DNA of 64,000 nt. It comes from Tolypocladium sp. Sup5 PDA-1 (taxonomy: Eukaryota > Ascomycota > Sordariomycetes > Hypocreales > Ophiocordycipitaceae). Below the pieces are notes generated by a model. It saw only the letters and a list, made by a program, of their open reading frames with translations, had not been told where the DNA came from and did no database searches. Positions 56,248 through 64,000 of this stretch are shown here, one piece after another. Each line of letters opens with the position of its first letter. Position 1 is the first letter of the stretch. The stretch lies in the NCBI GenBank assembly GCA_000750105.3, contig JPHH03000001.1, positions 434,001-498,000 on the forward strand. The letters run 5' to 3'. A program made the translations under genes and the position numbers.

Positions 56248-57739
56248 ATGGCGAGTCAGCAGCCCGGCTCCGGGAGCGGCAATGAGGGCAAGGCCGGTCC
56301 TGGCCTGCAAAACTTCCAGTTCACCTTTACGGCGGCCCCTGGAGGAAACGGCTTCATCGAGCCTGATGTAGGTGGCATCCCTCCAGCATCTTGTCCTTGT
56401 TGGATTCCATCACGTACTCGTACTGACTTGACTGCGTCTCTCATATAGCCAAAATCAGGACAACTGTAAGTACTGGCGGTGGTCTTGCGAAGCGGCGGTG
56501 CGCCTCGAAATTGAATTCTGACGTCCATGTTCAAGAAGAGAGTCGTCCGAGTCCTTGTCAGAAAGCGTGCAAAATTTCCCCGAAGAGTTTGGGCGCACCT
56601 ACCACGCCTACCGAGCAGGCTGTAAGTCGCTCCTGCCTCTGACGTCCACGCTCTTCCCTCCCAACTGACCGACCATCAAGCCTACGCCTTCCCCAACGAT
56701 GGCGTAGAGCAAGAGCGACTGGCACTCCAGGGCGAGGCATTGCGGATGCTCTTCGGAAACCGGCTCTACTTTGCTCCCCTCTCCGAATCCACTCCTCCGC
56801 GAAATATCCTCGACGTTGCCACGGGAGTTGGCGACTGGGCCATTCAGATGGGCGACCTGTTCCCCAGCGCGCAAGTCATTGCCACGGATCTATCACCGAT
56901 TCAGCCGGAACAGGTTCCCCCTAATGTTAACTTTTACGTCGAAGATTCGTGAGTACCTAGCCATACAGTCGACGGAATCCTCTATTCTCTGTGCATTCCG
57001 TCTGTCTATCAGTGCAACTCCGTCTAACGGTTATCCTGTTCGCAGATCCGACCCCTGGGAGTACTCGCAAAACTTCGACTATATCCACACGCGGGCCACT
57101 TCCGGCTGCTGGTCGTCCTTTGAGAAGCAAGTCGCTGAACAGGCCTTTGCCGCTCTCGAACCCGGCGGCTGGTTCGAGTCTCAGGAGATGGACAGCACCG
57201 TCGCATGCGACGACGGCACTCTAGACCCCGAGGGACCCATGGCGAGGTGGTTCCATGACCTCACTGTCGCTGGAGAAAGTTGTGATCGCTCCATACTTGT
57301 GGGAGCTACTCTCAGGGAGGTGTACGAGCGGGTTGGCTTCGTGGATGTGCACGAGCGCATCTTCAAAGTACCAACCAACGGATGGGCCAAAGATGAAGGG
57401 CTCAAGGTGCTAGGACGAATGTGGGAGAGAAATCTCTTGCAAGGACTGAGCGGCTTCTCGTTTAGTCTGTTCAACAGGGTCTTTGGCCGGACTGCCGCAG
57501 AGATCGAGGTAAGCAGTGACTGCCCGCGGCGCCTTTTGATTATCTGGCCACCCCCCGCGCCAGAAGCGTACTGCAAATTCAGGGTATAGCCTTGCTGACG
57601 AGAGTTGCAGGTATCTCTGGTCGACGTACGACAGGAAATCTCTGATCCGCGAATACACGCTTACATGCCGATTTACGTCGTGTGGGGGAGAAAACCGTTT
57701 CCAGGGGAGGGACCGATTCCTGCACCGAAATTTCAATAA
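56248..57739 (+). CDS. LaeA-like SAM-dependent methyltransferase
   Basis: Six exons, 56248-56367, 56449-56465, 56536-56621, 56681-56948, 57046-57508 and 57611-57739, join in phase to 360 residues. Exon 2 is a 17-nt microexon. The splices restore GRTYHAYRAGSYAFPNDGVE, the family's entry motif. The Rossmann site is ILDVATGVGDWAIQMGD followed by VIATDLSPIQPEQVPPNVNF. DYIHTRATSGCWSS and ALEPGGWFESQEMD are the later motifs, and MPIYVVWGRKP closes the fold. The family includes LaeA, a nuclear regulator of secondary metabolism, and many relatives of unknown substrate. No biosynthetic backbone gene lies nearby, so a cluster role is not indicated. The acceptor of exon 3 has a tandem AAGAAG, allowing one residue of variation. 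Confidence 0.9.
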
Positions 57740-58268
57740 CGGAGAGAGAGAGAGAGACGACGCTTTTGAAAAGTGGCGTTTTACTCCTGGTATAAGATGA
57801 TAACGAGGGGTATATATGAACAACACAAGGACGAAGTCGGGACTTTGTCGAAACTCGGAAACCGACGGTCGACTGCCAGAATGGCGCAGTTGGAAATGCT
57901 CCAATAGACTACCTCAACTAAGCTCTGAGGGGAAGAGGAGGAATAGTTGATCAACCGCTATTGGAAGAGGTTTCAAGCCACATGCAGGCGACCACATCAT
58001 TCAAAGACGCACAAAAGCGTTACGCCAAAGGGACATTAAAAGCGGACGCATGGATGGCCACAATGCATCATTTCGCCAAACTTGTACAGGAGCCACTATG
58101 GTGAATTGTACGAAGTACCAAACTGAGGTTTCGTTATCCACATGTCCATGCAAATCCTCCCATCGGCTTCGTTCTGTTCGCCACTATGAGCCAAACCGTG
58201 ATGGGCATTTTCCTTCAAAGGGGCCATGTCTGGCTCCACCATGGCGCCATGGCGCCAAACTCCCCTCG
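57740..58268. other. Convergent intergenic region
   Basis: 0.53 kb between two gene ends. It contains a short GA repeat right after the methyltransferase stop (about 57743-57761) and a 16-bp palindrome, TGGCGCCATGGCGCCA, at 58242-58257. Confidence 0.5.
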
Positions 58269-58982
58269 TCAGTGATTCACAAGCCAGGCCAACTCCTTGG
58301 CCAACTCCTCGGGGAGGATTTCCGCACACCGCTCGCGCGAGAGAAACTCATGGTCAGCATACTCGAAGCCCGGGACGACAGTCTCCGAGATGAGCAGCCC
58401 CTCGTTGGTGTCGGGTGCCTCGGCGTCCTTGTCGGGGCTCTCGAGCAGGTAGCTCGCCTTCCAGACGCCGCCGTCGACAGCCCACTGCAGCTTCTCGCCG
58501 CGCTGGACGTCCGGGCCGACGACGAAGGACTCGACGCGACCGCCCGGGTGGATGAGGACGTAGCGGCCGCGGCCGCGGTGCCAGGTGTGCACGATGCGGC
58601 TACGGTTGCGGTGGAACGAGCCCACGGGGCGGTTGGGTGTGAGGTAGTAGAATATGGAGCTCGAGAGGCGGCGGACGGCTGGGTCGAAGCCGGGGCGAGG
58701 GCCACCGACGAGGGCGAGGGTTTGCTCGGAGAGGGGGGTCTGCGGGTAAGGGCTCGGGATGAGAGTCGGCGACGAGTCGGTCGCGACGTAGTAGCCGCCT
58801 TCGATATGGGGGGTGAGTGAGAGGGCCTGGATCGTGGCTTGGACCTTGATTGACTCGAGAATGCCCGTGGGAGTGAATGCCGGGCTGGCAGGGTCCAGCG
58901 AGGTCTTGGGGCTGAGCTCGTCGGCAGTAAGGTCGACGGGAGAGGAGGGGAGCCCGTCGAAACTGAGCTCGTAGCCGCCCAT
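58269..58982 (-). CDS. DUF985 (cupin_5) family protein
   Basis: A 237-residue intronless frame starting MGGYELSFDGLPSSPVDLTA. The cupin motifs are clear: LTPHIEGGYYVATDSS, then SSSIFYYLTPNRPVGSFHRN, then HTWHRGRGRYVLIHPGGRVE, then LQWAVDGGVWKASYLLE and a final LISETVVPGFEYADHEFLSR. This order is diagnostic of DUF985, small beta-barrel proteins with histidines that could bind a metal; the biochemical role is unsettled. The N-terminal 45 residues are an added low-complexity extension. It converges on the methyltransferase gene and is divergent from OMA1. Confidence 0.92.
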   Translation of the reverse strand: MGGYELSFDGLPSSPVDLTADELSPKTSLDPASPAFTPTGILESIKVQATIQALSLTPHIEGGYYVATDSSPTLIPSPYPQTPLSEQTLALVGGPRPGFDPAVRRLSSSIFYYLTPNRPVGSFHRNRSRIVHTWHRGRGRYVLIHPGGRVESFVVGPDVQRGEKLQWAVDGGVWKASYLLESPDKDAEAPDTNEGLLISETVVPGFEYADHEFLSRERCAEILPEELAKELAWLVNH

Positions 58983-60017
58983 GGTTGGTGTTGATGTCAG
59001 GTTGGATTCGATGACTGGTAGTTTTCAGGGCTCAGTTGTGTAGAGCGAGATACTCTGAGTGAGGCCAAATGTCGGGGTTGTGGGAGTTGAGAGAGCTGGC
59101 GCAGGAGTTGAGTGTTTACTTTGAGTGGAACAGCTGGCAGACAGCTGTTCAGCCCGCACCACTCTCGGCTGTCTAGCAACCAAAATTCATTGACAGAACC
59201 CCGTTTTCCACGGGCCATACAAACGACGCCCGACGAGGCCGCATAGACCACCGGTCTCGGTCAAGGCTAAGACGAGTCGTTACACAGCGCTGGCTCGGAT
59301 GCACCCGTCAGCGGCCATGTTTTTCTTCCTCAGCACATGACGCCGCTAGTCGTGTAACAGTGGCTCGGCCATTTCGACGCCGTGGCGAGTGGGCTTGTAC
59401 ATGTAGATGCGGGAAGAGTCCATCTGCAGTGGCACGGCAACGAGGCGCCGGGACTGGGTTCTTAAGCATGGATTCGATGGAGGGAGCTCCGGCGCCGGCC
59501 GGTGGGGGCTGAGTCGATCGGGGAGGTGGCATGTCCGTATTACGGCCGCGGGGTGGTGGCCCATGGGATGCGATACCGAGGGTTAGCTACTGTAGGCAAG
59601 GTAGGCTACGGGCATCCGATGTTTTGGGAGACGGCGATGTCGCTGCGTCATCATGTCAAACACCGGTTTGAGTGAATAACGGGTAGTCATCCGCTATGGA
59701 CGAGGTCACTGCCTGTGCGCCGGATAGGTGCAGCATCGGATTCACCTGCTGTCACGGCACGTCTCCGCACGGTGTCTGCGCCGGGCGTCCCCCGTGGCCG
59801 CGGATTCTGCCAGGTTTAGCGCCACCACCTCGTGTGTGGCGCCAACAGCACGGCCCGCGTGCCCCCAGTCTCGCATCTCCGATCCCGCCCTCGGCCTCAC
59901 CTCCATCCGCCATCCGTCACGACGCTGCCCTTCATCTGCGCGCCACCTCACCGCGTGACACCGCCTCGCCGTCCTCGAGCCGCGGACTGAGGCCCGACTG
60001 GGCCCTCGCGATCGACC
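58983..60017. promoter_or_regulatory. Divergent promoter region (DUF985 gene / OMA1)
   Basis: One kilobase between divergent starts. No gene is supported. A frame from 59696 that enters the OMA1 exon is out of phase with it and rich in R and P. Confidence 0.45.
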
Positions 60018-61291
60018 ATGCTGGCACCGCGCCTCCCCCGGCCCAGCTGCGGCTTCGTCGTCCTCGCATCCACCACCGCCCGTCGCGCGACCACCTCCGT
60101 CCGTTTCCCACCACACCGAGCCGTCGTCGTCGCCGTCGCCGCCGCCGCCGTCGCCCGTCCGCGCCCGTTCTCCAGCACCCAGCCCCGCCGCTCCCCCGAC
60201 CCGTACGAGCACCTCCGCAACGCCCGGCCGCTCGTCCCCAATGCCATCGCCCGCCGCTTCACCAAGGCCGGCCGCAGCCGCAACTCGCAGGCCTTCGCCG
60301 TCGTCTGCGTCATCGCCGCCGTCGCCTTCTACCTCTACAACTCGCAGACGGTGCCCGTGACGGGCCGCCGGCGGTTCAACTTCCTGTCGGACAAGCTGGT
60401 CGCGCAGGCGCACGTCCGGGCCGCCGATGCTGTCATCCGCCAGGTGCAGGAGCAGGGAGGGCATTTCCTGTCCGACTGGGATCCGCGGACGATGCTGGTC
60501 AAGAGGGTCATGAAGCGGCTGATTCCCGTGAGCGGCATGACGGACCTGGATTGGGAGATTCGCGTGATTGCGGACAATCGTATGTCCCGTCGATTCCACA
60601 CGTCACGCCGTCGTGGTTGCTAATACGCGCATGGCATTGCAGGCACTGCCAATGCGTTCGTCTTGCCCGGAGGCAAGGTATTCGTCCACAGCGGGATCCT
60701 CAACGTCTGTCGAAACGAAGACGCCCTCGCTGCAGTTCTCGGGCACGAAATTGCCCACAACACGGCCTCGCACGCGGCGGAGCGGCTTTCGGCTGCGTGG
60801 GTGGGAAACCTCACGGCAGGCAGCGTCTTCTTCCTCGCCGGGGCCTTGCCAGGGCTCGCTCTCTTCGGGCTGTGGAGCTTCGTCGGCGGATTCTATCTAC
60901 AGGACCTGCTGTTCTACCTCCCCATGGGGCGCAAGCAGGAGAGCGAGGCGGACTACATAGGCCTCATGATGATGGCCGAGGCGTGCTACGACCCCCGGGC
61001 TGCGGTTGGTTTCTGGCAGCGGATGGAGACAATTCAGCAAGCCGGAGGACAGGATGTGCCGGAGATGCTGAGTACCCATCCATCGGTAAGCCTCCAGCAT
61101 CGACAGCCCAACCCGCACGAAGCGAGGAACTGACTCCGGACCAGAACGAGCACAGAATTTCAAAGATCAACGAGTGGCTGCCGGAAGCGATGCAGAAACG
61201 CACCGAGAGCGACTGCAGGGGCACGGCGGCGTTTGCGGATAGATTCAGGCTGGCGTTGCGCAGGAGAAAGACGGTGGTGGACGCTGCTTGA
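60018..61291 (+). CDS. OMA1: Mitochondrial inner-membrane metalloprotease Oma1
   Basis: Exons 60018-60579, 60643-61085 and 61145-61291 give 383 residues. The N-terminus (MLAPRLPRPSCGFVVLASTT and the following Arg-rich part) is a mitochondrial targeting sequence. A membrane segment, FAVVCVIAAVAFYLYNSQ, lies at about 95-112. The M48 zinc motif is HEIAHNTASHAAE, with the third ligand in ESEADYIGLMMMAEACYD. TANAFVLPGGKVFVHSGIL before it is typical of the family, and STHPS/NEHRISKINEW crosses the last splice site. Oma1 is the stress-activated protease that cleaves dynamin-like and other inner-membrane proteins. Both introns are short (63 and 59 nt) and phase-correct. Confidence 0.94.
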
Positions 61292-61873
61292 ATGGCAGGT
61301 ATGTGAGTGAGGTAGCTCAGACGTAGCCCGAAGCGGACGTCTTGTGGGAGTACGCTGTTGGAGCTTGGGGTTGGGTGGAGCTGTAGACAAACTCCTCGGC
61401 AATTGAGGGTTGGATAAAGAACCGGAGTAGTCCGTAGGTGGCGGCATGTATTGTACCATATCGCAGTACGGACTACACCCTCTAGGATACATCTTACTTA
61501 CCACCTATTTCTGTTGACTCACCAATAGATTGCATCGCCAGCCAACATTGGATGGTCCGAGGCTCCCGCACACGTGCCGACGTCGCCCTGGACAGGGCGG
61601 TTACCAATTGACGCCCTCTGATAGGCCCTCGCTGGGGATGACGTTGGGCGGCAACTGGACTTGGCCCGCAACCCCGGATCTGGGGTGGGCTGGTGGCCTG
61701 TGCTGAGCCGAGGTAAAACGCTCCAGTTCAGCATCCAACGTCCCGAACTCCCTCTGCACCCTTGAATATCAATCGCCGCTTCCCGCCCACCACTCGAACC
61801 CGCTCTATCCGACTCTCTTTGCACACGATACGGCCTGAGACCCTACAACGCAGACACACAGACACGAGCCATC
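61292..61873. promoter_or_regulatory. Intergenic region between OMA1 and CYB5, with inverted decamers
   Basis: 0.58 kb. It holds the inverted pair GTAGTCCGTA (61427-61436) and TACGGACTAC (61467-61476), then a pyrimidine-rich leader before the cytochrome b5 ATG. Confidence 0.5.
61427..61476. repeat. Inverted pair of the dispersed decamer, 30-bp spacer
   Basis: GTAGTCCGTA and its exact complement TACGGACTAC face each other just downstream of OMA1. Confidence 0.8.
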
Positions 61874-62293
61874 ATGTCCGACAAGAAGTTTTCCACCGCC
61901 GATGTCGCCCCGCACCGCGACGAGGCCAACGGCTACTGGCTCATCATCGAGAACGACGTCTACGACATTTCAAGTAAGTGCCGCGTCCCCCGTCGCCTCT
62001 CCCGCCTCTCTCCCCGTCTACTTTGCGCCGTTGACCGCTGCTCTGCGCCGTCTCCCGGCCTGCTGCGCGGCGCGGCGCATCGCGGTGGAGCGTGGCATGT
62101 GATTGCCGAAACGACGCTGACGCGACCATCGCCAGACTTCATGGCCGAGCACCCCGGCGGCGACAAGGTCCTCAAGCGGTTCGCCGGCAAGAACGCGACC
62201 AAGGCCTTCTGGAAGTACCACAGCGAGAGCGTGCTGAAGCGGTACGGCGCCAAGTACAAGATTGGCGAGGTCGGCGAGGCGGCGAAGCTGTGA
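61874..62293 (+). CDS. Small soluble cytochrome b5-domain protein
   Basis: Exons 61874-61973 and 62136-62293 give 85 residues. The long intron (162 nt) splits the Asn codon in YDISN/FMAEHPGGDK. The haem-binding core is complete: GYWLIIENDVYDIS, the axial His39 in HPGG, and the second axial His62 in FWKYHSESVLKRY. There is no C-terminal membrane anchor and no targeting signal, so it should be a soluble electron carrier rather than the microsomal form. Family members of this length often act as stand-alone donors. It lies 0.58 kb downstream of OMA1 in the same direction, but no functional link follows from that. Confidence 0.93.
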   Translation: MSDKKFSTADVAPHRDEANGYWLIIENDVYDISSKCRVPRRLSRLSPRLLCAVDRCSAPSPGLLRGAAHRGGAWHVIAETTLTRPSPDFMAEHPGGDKVLKRFAGKNATKAFWKYHSESVLKRYGAKYKIGEVGEAAKL

Positions 62294-63127
62294 GGGTGGA
62301 CTGGGGCTGGACCGAGGCATGAGTCGCGTGGAACTCGCGGATGCAGTTGCTGCGATGAATATGGGTGGGATGAATTGATGCATAGAAACGGCGTGTCCTG
62401 GGCGATGAACCTCAGCGCGGGCCGGTAGACTGTCGGATACACACGAGTCTGGTCGCATCGTGGGCCGTGGCTGGATCGATGACACAGTGGATAGGGTTCG
62501 ACGGATTGTATTCATACTACATGGTCTCTGCATGGCATATATACAGGCTATTACTTCACTGGGAGTGACGCTCCGCTCTGTTGCGACGAAGAGCTCGGGC
62601 ATTGCGCCCACCACCAGCCGACCCCGACCGACCTTGCTGTTGGTCAAGTGCGCTTCGTTCAATCGGACAAGACAAGATTCGAGAGAGAAGCCTCTTTTAA
62701 TTTTGCTTCGCAAGCTCGTTCCTCGGGTTTCGCAGAAGCCTCACATGCCCGTCGCAGAGCGCCGGCGCAACCGGTCTCCTCCTCTCAATTGGTGCGGACG
62801 TCCAGCCTACAGTTGCTGCTTGGCGCAACCTCTACCTTAACTCCGACATCGCTTCCCGCAACTGAACATGGTTCCTGACTGTTCACGCTTTGAGAAGCAA
62901 CATTTCACGGCCATGATGTTTGCACCCGTCGATGCCGCTTTGGAGGCATCCGCCCTCCCATCACAGCTCGTGTGGGGCGGCTGACTGCGCCTCTAGGATG
63001 ACAGTCATCAACGCGCCTTTTACACACCATCGTCAACTCCCATGTCCCAGCAAGGACCTCCTGTCGCCTGATACTGGGCATCTCATAGTTTAGGCTCCAA
63101 GGCCAGATCCAGCTTCGCGGCGTCATC
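62294..63127. other. Intergenic
   Basis: 0.83 kb between tandem genes. No gene, repeat or RNA was recognised. Confidence 0.45.
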
Positions 63128-64000
63128 ATGGGCGACATCTTCGATGCCAGCGAGGTCCAGAAACGCCTACTCCAGCGTCACGCCTCCCACGACACAAACC
63201 CTCCCACGCTGCCACCCCCGAGCGCCATCCGCGCCGCCGAAGCATCCCTCATCCCCAGGACGGACCCAAACTGGCACGCGCAGGGCCTCTCCGACGCGGA
63301 CGTCGTCGCCCACATCCTCGGCGACATCGTGCCCGCGCTCACCGGCCAGGCCGCGTCCAGCCGCTACTATGGCTTCGTCACCGGCGGCGTCCTCCCCATC
63401 GCCGAGTGGGCCGACAACGTCGTCTCGCGCATGGACCAGAACGTCCAGGTGCATCTGCCGGCGCAGTACGTCGCCACGACGGTCGAGGACACGGCGCTGG
63501 AGATGCTAGCGGGGCTGCTGCGCCTGGGTGTCGGCGGTGACAAGTGGAAGGGCAGGGCTTTTACTACGGGGGCGACGGGGAGCAACGTCCTCGGCCTTGC
63601 GTGTGGCAGGGAGGTCGTCCTGGCGAAGAAGCTCGGCGACGAGGGCAGCGTGGGCGAGCTGGGCCTGCTGGCCGCTTGCCTCAAGGCAGGCATCTCGGAG
63701 ATCCAGGTCCTCACGAGCGCGGGCCACAGCTCGCTCTCCAAGGCGGCGAGCGTGGTGGGCATCGGGCGCCGCTGCGTCAAGGAGCTCAGACGCAGCGAGG
63801 ACCAGCCGTGGCGGCTCGACATTGACGCCATGGAGCGGGAGCTGCGGCGGCCGGGGGTGGCGAGCATCATTGCCATCAGCGCGGGGGATGTCAACACGGG
63901 GGGCTTTGCGCTCGATGGCGTTGACGAGTGGAGGAGGGTGAGGGCGCTGGCGGACAAGTACGGGTCGTGGATCCATGTCGATGGCGGTACGTCTCACGGC
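63128..64000 (+). CDS. PLP-dependent group II decarboxylase, N-terminal part (runs off the window)
   Basis: From the ATG at 63128 the frame is open to 63986, where GATGGCG/GTACGT looks like a splice donor, so the coding part in view is 286 residues. YYGFVTGGVLPIAEWADNVV, then MDQNVQVHLPAQYVATTVED and the cofactor-phosphate region FTTGATGSNVLGLACGRE match fungal members of the pyridoxal-dependent decarboxylase family (aromatic amino acid and glutamate decarboxylase fold). SAGDVNTGGFALDGVDEW and WIHVDGG hold the aspartate that pairs with the pyridoxal ring nitrogen. The catalytic lysine should come later, beyond the window. The amino acid substrate cannot be inferred. Confidence 0.9.
   Translation, partial: MGDIFDASEVQKRLLQRHASHDTNPPTLPPPSAIRAAEASLIPRTDPNWHAQGLSDADVVAHILGDIVPALTGQAASSRYYGFVTGGVLPIAEWADNVVSRMDQNVQVHLPAQYVATTVEDTALEMLAGLLRLGVGGDKWKGRAFTTGATGSNVLGLACGREVVLAKKLGDEGSVGELGLLAACLKAGISEIQVLTSAGHSSLSKAASVVGIGRRCVKELRRSEDQPWRLDIDAMERELRRPGVASIIAISAGDVNTGGFALDGVDEWRRVRALADKYGSWIHVDGGTSHG

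Noticed and set aside
56248..58982. Possible secondary-metabolite cluster around the LaeA-like gene
   Set aside because: No polyketide synthase, NRPS, terpene synthase or dedicated tailoring genes are seen nearby. The LaeA-like family is large and mostly not cluster-linked.
1..64000. CRISPR arrays, integrases, prokaryotic operons
   Set aside because: No regularly spaced repeats of that kind. Spliced genes and fungal protein families show that the DNA is eukaryotic.

Overview
The window reads as nuclear DNA of a filamentous ascomycete, most likely a Sordariomycete near Hypocreales. The reasons are short 50-110 nt GT-AG introns with CTRAC-like branch sites, high GC at third codon positions, and a gene set that is fungal throughout: a LaeA-like methyltransferase, a Uds1 septation protein, a kinesin-3, Sub1, a Ten1-like protein, Oma1 and a secreted cytochrome/b561 protein. 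The species cannot be fixed by eye. Gene models below were spliced by hand, checked for codon phase across each junction, and cover several genes no single-ORF view would show.

Layout. 1-23.5 kb is ordinary gene-bearing sequence: the N-terminus of a ureidoglycolate lyase (-), an MFS transporter (+), a hidden three-exon small secreted cysteine-rich protein (+), a secreted cytochrome-b/b561 membrane protein (-), a secreted PLC-like phosphodiesterase (-), a membrane J-protein (+), a second MFS transporter with a 13-nt microexon (-), Sub1/PC4 (-), a large PXA/PX sorting-nexin-like protein (+) and a Uds1-domain protein (-).

23.5-40.4 kb is an accessory, gene-poor stretch. About 8 kb has no supported gene but carries a (CGTT)n microsatellite and most copies of a dispersed decamer, GTAGTCCGTA, sometimes arranged as palindromes. 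It is followed by decayed genes: an M35 deuterolysin pseudogene with several frameshifts (-), a conserved unnamed gene with an in-frame stop that may be a 36-nt intron (+), an unrecognised decayed locus (-), and a Clr5-domain pseudogene whose stops all look like C-to-T (RIP-type) changes (+). One small predicted secreted or cytosolic protein (34.0-34.7 kb) looks intact.

40.4-64 kb returns to housekeeping content: an M1 aminopeptidase/leukotriene A4 hydrolase (+), a DUF952 protein (-) back to back with a Ten1-like telomere protein (+), a conserved 122-residue protein of unknown role (-), the kinesin-3 Unc104/KIF1A (+), a 4-kb gene-free gap, a LaeA-like methyltransferase with a 17-nt microexon (+), a DUF985 cupin (-), the mitochondrial protease Oma1 (+), a small soluble cytochrome b5 (+) and the start of a PLP-dependent decarboxylase (+) running off the end. 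There is no evident operon-like or biosynthetic cluster; the genes appear functionally independent.
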